DNA of 64,000 bases from Thalassolituus sp. UBA1087 (GTDB lineage: Bacteria; Pseudomonadota; Gammaproteobacteria; Pseudomonadales; Oceanobacteraceae). Position 1 is the stretch's first letter. Each line of letters begins with the position of its first letter. The stretch is from the NCBI GenBank assembly GCA_002314145.1, contig DCCG01000045.1, positions 106,707-170,706 of the forward strand, given 5' to 3'. Below, one piece after another: positions 36,427-43,391 of the stretch. The notes beneath the pieces were generated by a model. It saw only the letters and a program-made list of their open reading frames with translations, was not told the origin of the DNA and did no database searches. Made by a program: the position numbers and the translations under genes.

Positions 36427-36450
36427 CTTCACCCCGATGGGTGAAAATAA
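36427..36450. promoter_or_regulatory. Shared palindromic regulatory site, copy 1
   Basis: A TTCACCC-N4-GGGTGAA inverted repeat, identical over 24 bases to the copy at 37822. It starts 53 bases before the paralog 1 start codon, in a position where an activator could sit just upstream of the promoter. Confidence 0.8.
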
Positions 36451-36492
36451 ACAGGCCGGAAAAATAAGCAGAATAAATATTCTGAAAAATAG

Positions 36493-36519
36493 AAAAAGCC
36501 CGGTATAACCGGGCTTTTT
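36493..36519 (-). terminator. Terminator after lipoprotein paralog 2
   Basis: AAAAAGCCCGGT and ACCGGGCTTTTT arms with a three-base loop lie just after the paralog 2 stop on the minus strand. Paralog 1 must therefore have its own promoter downstream of this hairpin, consistent with its own palindromic site. Confidence 0.9.
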
Positions 36520-36539
36520 AAACGGGTATTAATCTTTAA

Positions 36540-37748
36540 TTATTTAACTTCAACTTCTGCACCCGCACCTTCCAGTTCGGCTTTTATCTGAGTCCATGAA
36601 TGGTCAGACACTGTACGCGCTGCAGCAGCCACGATTGGGGTCTGTGGTACTTCCGGTGCGGTAAATTCAATCAGCTTACCTTCGTCGGTAGCATCGTGAC
36701 ACCACAGGGTTGAACCGTTAACAGCCAGAGCATCAACGCAGTGCTCAAAATCACCGCCGCTTAACAGTACAAATTGTTCGCCGCTAAAATCACCACCGGC
36801 CAGGCCTTCGTCAGCAGATACGGCAAATAAGTCATTTCCGCCGTGGGCAAGGTCCAGAATATCAGCACCATTATCGGTAGCAGAGGTAAAGACGTTACCG
36901 GCCGTTTCAAGAACAAAATCATCGGCTTCAATGTCGAACAAACGGGTGTCACCTTCGTAGTTCACAGACATAATCAGGTCACCGTCCATTGCCATCGCAC
37001 CGGTAATCGAGAAGCTCATACCGTCATATGTCGCGCTTACGTCGGTAACTTCTTCAGCAGCGTAATCGAATATCACAGAGGCTTCGAAAACAAAGCTTCT
37101 GGCTTCATAGCCCTGGCCGGATACAAAGAAGTCCACCTCATATTCACTGCCACCTTTATCTGCGGTGTCGGCAACGGTCATACCACCGAGTGAATAGCAG
37201 CTGAACAGGGCTGCGTCATCAGCAATATTGACGCTGTCAGCGATATCGGTACCGGGAACGTAGAACTCAATGGTCGCATAAGGCGGCAGTTGCGCAGCCA
37301 GAGCCTGCGCGCTTGAGTTACCCGGGTCTGGCTCGTTACCATCTGCGATACCTGCTTCACTATAACCACAGGTTGCGACCACAAGGGTGTCAATTGCTTC
37401 GCCGTCAATGGTTACACTGACCGGTACAGCCAGCACGTCACGGTAGTAATCACGCTCCAGAGTAATACCCGAATCGGAGAATTCTTTGCTGGCGGCATCG
37501 GCCAGCATCAGGCTGTGAGAAAATGTTCCATCGCCATTGTCAGAACGCTTCAGCGCCACCAGCGGGCCGTTGGCTGCGCCCTCAGGGTAAGTCAGGCCGA
37601 CCAGCTCGTCGGAACCTGCACTCCAGCCTGGGTCGGTGTAAGCCGAAAAGCTGTTGCCACCATCGGAAGATGAGCTGCTGTCGCCACCGCAACCAGTCAG
37701 TGCTGCAGCAGAAATGAGGGAAGAAAGAATTAAATTACGCTTTTGCAT
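36540..37748 (-). CDS. Lipoprotein of unknown function, tandem paralog 2
   Basis: A 402-residue lipoprotein with lipobox AALTGC and a serine-rich linker. Its mature domain shares the WSAGSDELVGLTY entry block and the C-terminal CVDAL...LWCHDATDEGKLIEF block with paralog 1, but ends with an extra segment of about 35 residues (VAAAARTVSDHSWTQIKAELEG, then AEVEVK). ATG 37748 is preferred; ATG 37760 and an earlier start at 37820 are weaker because the signal peptide starts at MQKRN. It is preceded by the second copy of the palindromic site, 73 bases upstream. Confidence 0.78.
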   Translation of the reverse strand: MQKRNLILSSLISAAALTGCGGDSSSSSDGGNSFSAYTDPGWSAGSDELVGLTYPEGAANGPLVALKRSDNGDGTFSHSLMLADAASKEFSDSGITLERDYYRDVLAVPVSVTIDGEAIDTLVVATCGYSEAGIADGNEPDPGNSSAQALAAQLPPYATIEFYVPGTDIADSVNIADDAALFSCYSLGGMTVADTADKGGSEYEVDFFVSGQGYEARSFVFEASVIFDYAAEEVTDVSATYDGMSFSITGAMAMDGDLIMSVNYEGDTRLFDIEADDFVLETAGNVFTSATDNGADILDLAHGGNDLFAVSADEGLAGGDFSGEQFVLLSGGDFEHCVDALAVNGSTLWCHDATDEGKLIEFTAPEVPQTPIVAAAARTVSDHSWTQIKAELEGAGAEVEVK

Positions 37749-37821
37749 ACCTGCATCCATTATTAGTGTTTGTTTCGTGCTTATATGTGAGGGCAAGTAA
37801 ACCAGAGCCCGCGCTCGCAAA

Positions 37822-37845
37822 CTTCACCCCGATGGGTGAAAATAA
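37822..37845. promoter_or_regulatory. Shared palindromic regulatory site, copy 2
   Basis: Identical to the copy at 36427, with the same TTCACCC-N4-GGGTGAA arms and flanking AAAATAA. On the minus strand it precedes a plausible promoter with TATAAG as -10 and GTTTAC as -35, so it sits where an activator would bind. Confidence 0.8.
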
Positions 37846-37920
37846 CGACCAAATGGTAAAAAGATGCCGGGGAGAACGTCTCCGCCGGATGGACCAGATC
37901 ATCGTCAGCTGGAATAAAAG

Positions 37921-38433
37921 ATGAGCAAAAGCCAGATCACGAAATTCCTCAACGGCTACAGCCCACAGTTACAGCAACAGGTGCTGACACTGATCGAAGA
38001 TAATAAAACCGGAGCACTGCTGTTAAAGAAGTACCCACAGGTTCATAACCTGAATTCGGAGAAAGCGCTGTACAGCTATGCGCAGGATATTAAGAATGCG
38101 TTTATGCGCAGCTCGTCGCCCATCAGCAAAGTGATATACGACGACAAGATCCACATCATTAATAACGCGCTGGGGCTGCATACCTATGTGTCGCGGGTGC
38201 AGGGCAACAAACTGAAAAGTAAGAACGAAATCCGGATATCCTCGCTGTTCCGCAAAGTACCCGAGCCACTGTTAAAGATGATTCTGGTGCACGAGCTTGC
38301 GCACCTGCGGGAAAAAGATCATAACAAAGCCTTCTACAAGCTTTGTTGTTATATGGAGCCGGATTACCACCAGCTGGAATTCGACCTGCGTTTATACCTG
38401 TGCCACCGCGACCTTCACGGTGATTTATGGTGA
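37921..38433 (+). CDS. YgjP-like (DUF45) metal-dependent hydrolase
   Basis: A 170-residue protein with the zinc motif HELAH (124-128) followed by His134 in KDHNKAFYKLCCYMEPDY, the pattern of the YgjP/M48-like family. E. coli YgjP itself has been reported as a nucleotide pyrophosphatase-like or predicted protease protein, so biochemical function is not settled. There is no signal peptide, so it is likely cytoplasmic. The stop abuts the stop of the convergent TauE gene with no gap. Confidence 0.85.
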   Translation: MSKSQITKFLNGYSPQLQQQVLTLIEDNKTGALLLKKYPQVHNLNSEKALYSYAQDIKNAFMRSSSPISKVIYDDKIHIINNALGLHTYVSRVQGNKLKSKNEIRISSLFRKVPEPLLKMILVHELAHLREKDHNKAFYKLCCYMEPDYHQLEFDLRLYLCHRDLHGDLW

Positions 38434-39204
38434 TCAGCTGCTTAACAGGCCGGACTGGGCAGACAACCAGACCCAGATCAGCCTGATAGACAGCACGGTT
38501 AATACCCACTTAAACAGGGTGCGGAATTTCTGTTCCGGTATTTTTCCCAACATCAACAGGCCGGCTTTCGTTCCCAGATAGCCACTGATAATCATCAGCA
38601 CCAGCAGTATTAACCACTGCTGATATACGAACCCTGTGATACCAAACGCCACCACTTTCACCGTATGCTGCAACGTCATACTGGCGGAAAAATTCGCCGT
38701 GTATTGCCAGCGGTCTGTACCGGAACGGCCCAGCCAGGCCGACACCAGAGGCCCGGTTGCCCCCACCAACATGGTGGCCAGAGTGGTCAGCAGTCCGCCG
38801 GCCAGCAAGCCGGCCGGTTTGTTACCCAGCCCGATATCCGGCATTTTTCCCCAGCTCAGCCAAAGGATAAAGACGCCCACCAATGGCGGAATATATTGCG
38901 TATCCAGCCGCCCTAATAAAAATCCGGCCAGAGTGGCCGCGATCAGAGCCCCAAGAGCAAAGAAAGCGACTTTGCGCCACTGTGTGTGTTGCCGGGTTAA
39001 ATACGCCCGTGAGGCATTAGAGCCCAGCTGCACAATGCCATGAACGGGAATAAGTGCTGCCGCCGGTAACAGCGATGCCATCACCGCAATCAGAAAAGAA
39101 CCGCCACCAACGCCCAGGCTGGCCGACAGAAAGGACCCAAGAAAACTGCACACCAGAAGCAGCAGCATCGACACAGGTGCCAGATCCGGCAGGTATTCTG
39201 CCAT
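38434..39204 (-). CDS. TauE/SafE-family membrane permease
   Basis: A 256-residue inner-membrane protein with about eight hydrophobic helices. The GSFLSASLGVGGGSFLIAVMASLLPAAALIPVHG block is diagnostic of the TauE/SafE (sulfite or organosulfur exporter) family, and GATGPLVSAWLG starts the second repeat. It begins one base after the stop of the SLATT gene, so the two form an operon. In other bacteria such permeases export small anions such as sulfoacetate. The substrate here is unknown. Confidence 0.88.
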   Translation of the reverse strand: MAEYLPDLAPVSMLLLLVCSFLGSFLSASLGVGGGSFLIAVMASLLPAAALIPVHGIVQLGSNASRAYLTRQHTQWRKVAFFALGALIAATLAGFLLGRLDTQYIPPLVGVFILWLSWGKMPDIGLGNKPAGLLAGGLLTTLATMLVGATGPLVSAWLGRSGTDRWQYTANFSASMTLQHTVKVVAFGITGFVYQQWLILLVLMIISGYLGTKAGLLMLGKIPEQKFRTLFKWVLTVLSIRLIWVWLSAQSGLLSS

Positions 39205-39205
39205 C

Positions 39206-39769
39206 CTACGGCTCCTTCAATGTCTGCGTCCCGCCACTAGCGGACACCATCCGGCGCCGGGCCTGTGCGTATTCAGCCGGAGTAACAATAAAGCGTTCTG
39301 CCCGCTCATTGATGTCAGCGTATTCTTCATTCAGCCGTGGCAGTTCGGCCGCCAGCTGCTGCAGCGTGATGAGTCCGTCATCAAGCAATGCCAGCAATCT
39401 TTCACACTCGCGGGCCAGCTCCAGATAATCATTGCCGACTTCACGGTGACCGGCACATTGCTTATTAAAATCAAAAAATGTCTGAACAGCGCCGAGCCCT
39501 GCCGCTACCAGTGCCAGTATGGCGCCCAGCCATTTTCCCCAGTCCGGCAATTCTGCCTGCAACAGGGTAAAAAATACCGACCCCAGCAACAGATTTATGA
39601 CCACCGCCGGTAAACCATACAGGACGTGAAGATGACGACGGCGGAGGGAAGCGTAAAAATGGCTGTTCTTACTGATGCGGGCGTTTTCTTTTAGTGTGCG
39701 CAGTAATACCAGCACCGATGGGTCACCGGTCTGACATGGGCCACGGCTTAACGTCTGATCGTGATTCAC
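39206..39769 (-). CDS. SLATT-domain two-helix membrane protein
   Basis: A 187-residue protein resembling SLATT domains: two close transmembrane helices (about 50-72 and 80-98) flanked by long helices. The diagnostic post-TM2 stretch is FFDFNKQCAGHREVGNDYLELARECERLL. From published comparative genomics, SLATT proteins are predicted pore-forming effectors in nucleotide-signalling defence systems such as those with SMODS synthases. I see no such synthase, SLOG or nuclease gene nearby; instead it is the first gene of an operon with a TauE-like permease. Domain call is likely; defence role is speculative. Confidence 0.72.
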   Translation of the reverse strand: MNHDQTLSRGPCQTGDPSVLVLLRTLKENARISKNSHFYASLRRRHLHVLYGLPAVVINLLLGSVFFTLLQAELPDWGKWLGAILALVAAGLGAVQTFFDFNKQCAGHREVGNDYLELARECERLLALLDDGLITLQQLAAELPRLNEEYADINERAERFIVTPAEYAQARRRMVSASGGTQTLKEP

Positions 39770-39861
39770 TGGCTTTCCATCCTGTGGCTTTTATCACTTA
39801 CCCTCAGCCTACCCGAGTCTGATACGCCAGCAAAGTGATTGTGCTGGCATGGTTGAGAGAA

Positions 39862-40122
39862 TCATCCGTTATCCGCGCCGTCAGCGCTGTATTTCTGCAC
39901 ACATGCCCGGCAGATACAGGCAAGCGGAGAGTATTCGGCTGCCCCCGCCGCTGAGTCACGCGCCTGCTGCGCCGCCTGTTTGACCGCCGGGCTGAAAACA
40001 ACATCTGGCGCAAAACACCAGCAGCTGGCCGGATCCTGTCCGGCACTGACTGCGCAGTCATTACTGCCGCCGCACAAAGGGCAGTGCCCGGCCGGCGGAT
40101 TATTCAGCACTCGCTGAATCAT
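39862..40122 (-). CDS. Cysteine-rich CWC-type small protein
   Basis: An 86-residue protein with CPLCGG near the N-terminus, an internal CWCF motif, and CICRACVQKY near the C-terminus. This matches the cysteine-rich CWC family, presumed zinc-binding, of unknown role. It starts inside the end of the lipocalin gene (23-base overlap), so the two are co-translated. No signal peptide is seen. Confidence 0.83.
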   Translation of the reverse strand: MIQRVLNNPPAGHCPLCGGSNDCAVSAGQDPASCWCFAPDVVFSPAVKQAAQQARDSAAGAAEYSPLACICRACVQKYSADGADNG

Positions 40123-40693
40123 CCGCGTCCTGCGGCGTCTTGGCCATGTCTTTGGGCTCTGGCATATATTTATCCTGATTCACCCAGATCAGCGCTTCGG
40201 TATCAAACCCCAGGAAAGCAGCTTTCTCTTCCAGCCATTGTGTCACGGAGACTTCCAGGTAAGGTTTACGCGCAAGAATCCACAGATAAGAGGTGTCCGG
40301 CCCGCTGACCAGGGCGTACTGGTAATCTTCCTGATCGAGATCGGCAATCACATAGGAGCCATAAAAAGGCCCGAAGAAAGAGACTTTCAGATAGCCGGTA
40401 TTTTGATCTTCAACAAAGTACGCTTTACCGTCCGCCTCTTTCCACTCCCCTGCTTCCGGGTCGTAGCCGCGGTTGACGACTTTAACGCCACCGTCATCGC
40501 GCAGGGAATACTCCGCCGTGACATTGGTGAGTCCACGCTCAAAGGAATGATCCAGCCGTGCAATTTCATACCAGGTCCCGAGATAACGGTCTAATTCAAA
40601 GTTATCCACGGGTTCTACTTTCTCCGGCATTCCGGTGCAGGCAGAAAGGGACATCACAACACACAGGATGACAAACAAACGGTGATACAGCAT
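40100..40693 (-). CDS. blc: Bacterial lipocalin (outer-membrane lipoprotein)
   Basis: A 197-residue lipocalin with a lipobox (SLSAC, Cys19) and the lipocalin signature GTWYEIARLDHSFERGL. The Y-DPEAGEWKEADGKAYF and GPFYGSYVIADLD segments are also typical of Blc. It probably binds fatty acids or lysophospholipids at the outer membrane and aids envelope repair. ATG 40693 is chosen because GGAG precedes it and it starts the signal peptide; a start at 40756 would add unrelated residues. The C-terminus extends beyond E. coli Blc. Confidence 0.92.
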   Translation of the reverse strand: MLYHRLFVILCVVMSLSACTGMPEKVEPVDNFELDRYLGTWYEIARLDHSFERGLTNVTAEYSLRDDGGVKVVNRGYDPEAGEWKEADGKAYFVEDQNTGYLKVSFFGPFYGSYVIADLDQEDYQYALVSGPDTSYLWILARKPYLEVSVTQWLEEKAAFLGFDTEALIWVNQDKYMPEPKDMAKTPQDADDSASAE

Positions 40694-40780
40694 AAAAGTC
40701 TCCGCTGACAATACAGCGGATATCTTACTCCGTCCGCCGGTTGCAGTAAAAACCACCGCCTTTGTCTGCTCATCCAGTTA

Positions 40781-41209
40781 TTACTTCTGATGCCGGCGGC
40801 TGTAGTCGCGGATAATACCGGACGAAGATTCACTGAAGAGTATGGAATACCCCACGGCACTCCAGAACACCAGATAAATAAAAACCGGTACATGGCTGGC
40901 GCCGGAGGCTTTAATCTCCAGAGGAAGGGTTAAAAAAGGTACGGACAGAATCAGCAGGATCAACCGTATACGGATGGATTTTTCAGCCCAGAAACAACGG
41001 AATAATGGTCGATACCAGCCGATAAATAACCCTGATACCAGCAGCACAACCAGGCTGACGATGCCTGTTAACCATTGAGCCTCTACGGAGCCATCGGAAG
41101 ACACCGACATCACAGGTATCAGCAACCAGAACGAAAACAGTTTGATCAGACGGCGGCGTATACGGGCAATCTGCTGCTCTTCCGCTGAGGGTAATTCCGT
41201 TCTGTTCAT
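40781..41209 (-). CDS. Small four-helix membrane protein of unknown function
   Basis: A 142-residue protein with about three to four hydrophobic helices (LIKLFSFWLLIPVMSV, WLTGIVSLVVLLVSGLFIGW, LILLILSVPFLTLPL, VFIYLVFWSAVGYSILF) and a basic N-terminus with RIRRRL. A strong GGAGAG site precedes the ATG. I do not recognise the family. It lies between argG and the lipocalin gene on the same strand. Confidence 0.62.
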   Translation of the reverse strand: MNRTELPSAEEQQIARIRRRLIKLFSFWLLIPVMSVSSDGSVEAQWLTGIVSLVVLLVSGLFIGWYRPLFRCFWAEKSIRIRLILLILSVPFLTLPLEIKASGASHVPVFIYLVFWSAVGYSILFSESSSGIIRDYSRRHQK

Positions 41210-41278
41210 ATCATCTCTCCGCCCGTTCAGTGCCCTGTTGCTGTCACAGTCACTGATTATGCGTATGAAACAGGCAAT

Positions 41279-41305
41279 AAAAAAGGGCGCAACAGCGCCC
41301 TTTTT
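41279..41305 (-). terminator. Terminator after argG
   Basis: AAAAAGGGCGC and GCGCCCTTTTT arms around a four-base loop, about 18 bases past the argG stop on the minus strand. Confidence 0.92.
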
Positions 41306-41323
41306 AACAACCGAAACCCCGCT

Positions 41324-42541
41324 TTACAGCAGGTCACGGCCTTTTTTGGCAGCGGTACGCAAACGCAGCGCATTCAGCTTAATAAAGCCTTCAGCGTCTT
41401 TCTGATCGTAGGCACCGGCGTCATCTTCAAAGGTGGCAATGGCTTCGTCGAACAGCGAGTCGTCAGACTTACGGCCAACCACGATCACATTACCTTTGTA
41501 GAGTTTCAGGCGCACTTCGCCATTAACCACTTTCTGGGTCTCGTCAATGGCAGCCTGCAGCGCTTTACGCTCCGGCGACCACCAGTAACCGTTGTAGATG
41601 AGCGTCGCGTATTTAGGCATCAGTTCATCTTTCAGGTGTGCCGCTTCGCGGTCCAGAGTAATGGACTCAATCGCACGGTGAGCTTTCAGCAGCACAGTAC
41701 CGGCCGGCGTTTCATAACAGCCACGGGCTTTCATACCGACATAGCGGTTTTCAACGATGTCCACACGGCCAATACCGTTGGCACCGGCCAGCTTGTTCAG
41801 CTCTTCCATAATGGTGGCCGGAGATTTTTCCACGCCATCCAGTGCTACCGGGTCACCCTGTTTGAACGTGATGTTCAGATAGGTGGCTTCGTCCGGAGCA
41901 TTTTCCGGCGATACAGACCACAGCCACATATCTTCTTCCGGCTCATTCCACGGATCTTCAATCAGATCGCCTTCATAGGAGATATGCAGCAGGTTGGCGT
42001 CCATGGAATAAGGCGATTTCTTACCCTTTTTCTTTTCCACCTGAATATTGTGCTCATCACAATACGCCATGAGTTTTTCACGGGAGTTCAGATCCCATTC
42101 ACGCCAGGGGGCAATCACTTTCACGCCGGGTTTAAGTGCATAAGCACCCAGTTCGAAACGCACCTGGTCATTACCTTTACCGGTAGCACCGTGGGCAATG
42201 GCATCGGCCCCGGTCTCGTTGGCAATTTCAATCAGACGCTTGGAAATCAGCGGACGGGCGATGGAAGTCCCCAGCAGATATTCACCTTCGTAGATGGTGT
42301 TGGCGCGGAACATCGGAAACACGAAGTCACGGGCAAACTCTTCACGCAGATCGTCAATAAAGATTTCTTTGATACCCAGCGCTTCCGCCTTGGCCCGGGC
42401 CGGTTCCACCTCTTCGCCCTGCCCCAGATCGGCAGTAAAGGTGACCACTTCGCAGTTGTATTCAGTTTGCAGCCATTTAGCGATCACGGATGTGTCCAGA
42501 CCACCGGAATAGGCCAGCACGACTTTTTTGATGTCTGACAT
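41324..42541 (-). CDS. argG: Argininosuccinate synthase
   Basis: A 405-residue enzyme that joins citrulline and aspartate using ATP in arginine synthesis. The P-loop-like motif YSGGLDTS at 10-17 is diagnostic, with IAHGATGKGNDQVRFE and YSMDANLLHISYEG matching the family along its length. Start and length agree with known homologues. Monocistronic with a strong terminator. From memory, argG also lies close to motY-pyrC-rnt in Pseudomonas, which supports the organism placement; here a surface lipoprotein operon and ribB lie between. Confidence 0.97.
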   Translation of the reverse strand: MSDIKKVVLAYSGGLDTSVIAKWLQTEYNCEVVTFTADLGQGEEVEPARAKAEALGIKEIFIDDLREEFARDFVFPMFRANTIYEGEYLLGTSIARPLISKRLIEIANETGADAIAHGATGKGNDQVRFELGAYALKPGVKVIAPWREWDLNSREKLMAYCDEHNIQVEKKKGKKSPYSMDANLLHISYEGDLIEDPWNEPEEDMWLWSVSPENAPDEATYLNITFKQGDPVALDGVEKSPATIMEELNKLAGANGIGRVDIVENRYVGMKARGCYETPAGTVLLKAHRAIESITLDREAAHLKDELMPKYATLIYNGYWWSPERKALQAAIDETQKVVNGEVRLKLYKGNVIVVGRKSDDSLFDEAIATFEDDAGAYDQKDAEGFIKLNALRLRTAAKKGRDLL

Positions 42542-42613
42542 GAATGTCTCCAGATGAAATCAGCCGCCAGCCCCGCAGACCGGACCCGGTGTGCGTATGA
42601 GCGACGGAAAAAG

Positions 42614-42648
42614 AAAAGGGCCGCATTCTAACGATAAGCGGCCCTTTT
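42614..42648 (-). terminator. Terminator of the TSP3 lipoprotein operon
   Basis: AAAAGGGCCGC and GCGGCCCTTTT arms with a 13-base loop lie about 30 bases after the stop of the last operon gene and before argG on the same strand. Confidence 0.85.
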
Positions 42649-42678
42649 ATCCAGTTCAGTGGCGGAGAATGCCCGGAC

Positions 42679-43359
42679 TTACTGGCATTCCACCATCACG
42701 AAGGTGGTATTCCACATTTCCGTGCCTTCATCGCTGAAGCTGCGGCCGATCATGACATCACCGTACTTGCTGACATAGAAGCTGAGATTGTCTCCGCCCA
42801 CGGTAACGGACAGGGTGCCATTGCTGAAGCTGTTGATGGTGCCGGTAAAACTATCCGGTTCCGAGTACGACTGCAGATCCCCTGTCAGGCCGGCAGTGTC
42901 ATTGCCGTCTTGGGTGTAATACTGCACACTCAGTCCAAGCTCCATCTCATTTGCTGAATTACCGGTCACGCTGAACTGAGTGCTGCTGGTAATGGACAGA
43001 GTTGAAGTTTCGGAAGCAGCATTCACGCTGGCGTAGTTATCATCACCCTCATAACGGCCGGCAGTGTGGTTCTGAACCATGCAGTAGGTACGGCCCACCA
43101 GGTCCGAGGCATCGGTCACTTCCTGCGGCAGGGCATCAATGTGCGCCTGCAGATCATCAATCGCAGACTGCAGCGTGCTGATGTCAGTGGCGTTTTCATC
43201 CACCGCGGTCGTCACGGCGGTAAAGTTACCGTTCACTTCAGAGGCAACCGCGGCGGTGCCACTCTGAAACGTGGTCATTGCACTGCTGTCGACAGTGCCC
43301 GCCTGAGTGGCCACAGCCGCTGACAATAACGCGATTCCTGCTGATACTTTCATAGTCAT
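42679..43359 (-). CDS. Exported protein with short coiled coil, TSP3 operon partner
   Basis: A 226-residue secreted or periplasmic protein. A signal peptide (MTMKVSAGIALLSAAVATQAG) is followed by SSAMTTFQSGTAAVASEVNGNFTAVTTAVDEN and a short heptad-like segment (ISTLQSAIDDLQAHIDAL) that may trimerise, as in fibre proteins. The rest is Ser/Thr/Gly-rich and beta-like, with two cysteines. It ends in MVECQ. AGGAG precedes the ATG. It lies 32 bases after the TSP3 lipoprotein and is very likely co-transcribed with it. No family recognised. Confidence 0.72.
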   Translation of the reverse strand: MTMKVSAGIALLSAAVATQAGTVDSSAMTTFQSGTAAVASEVNGNFTAVTTAVDENATDISTLQSAIDDLQAHIDALPQEVTDASDLVGRTYCMVQNHTAGRYEGDDNYASVNAASETSTLSITSSTQFSVTGNSANEMELGLSVQYYTQDGNDTAGLTGDLQSYSEPDSFTGTINSFSNGTLSVTVGGDNLSFYVSKYGDVMIGRSFSDEGTEMWNTTFVMVECQ

Positions 43360-43391
43360 ACTATTCTCCTGCTTAAATTCTTTGTGACTGG

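Noticed and set aside
41636..42538. 300-codon open frame opposite argG
   Set aside because: argG is certain on the minus strand and the plus-strand frame has no recognisable domain.
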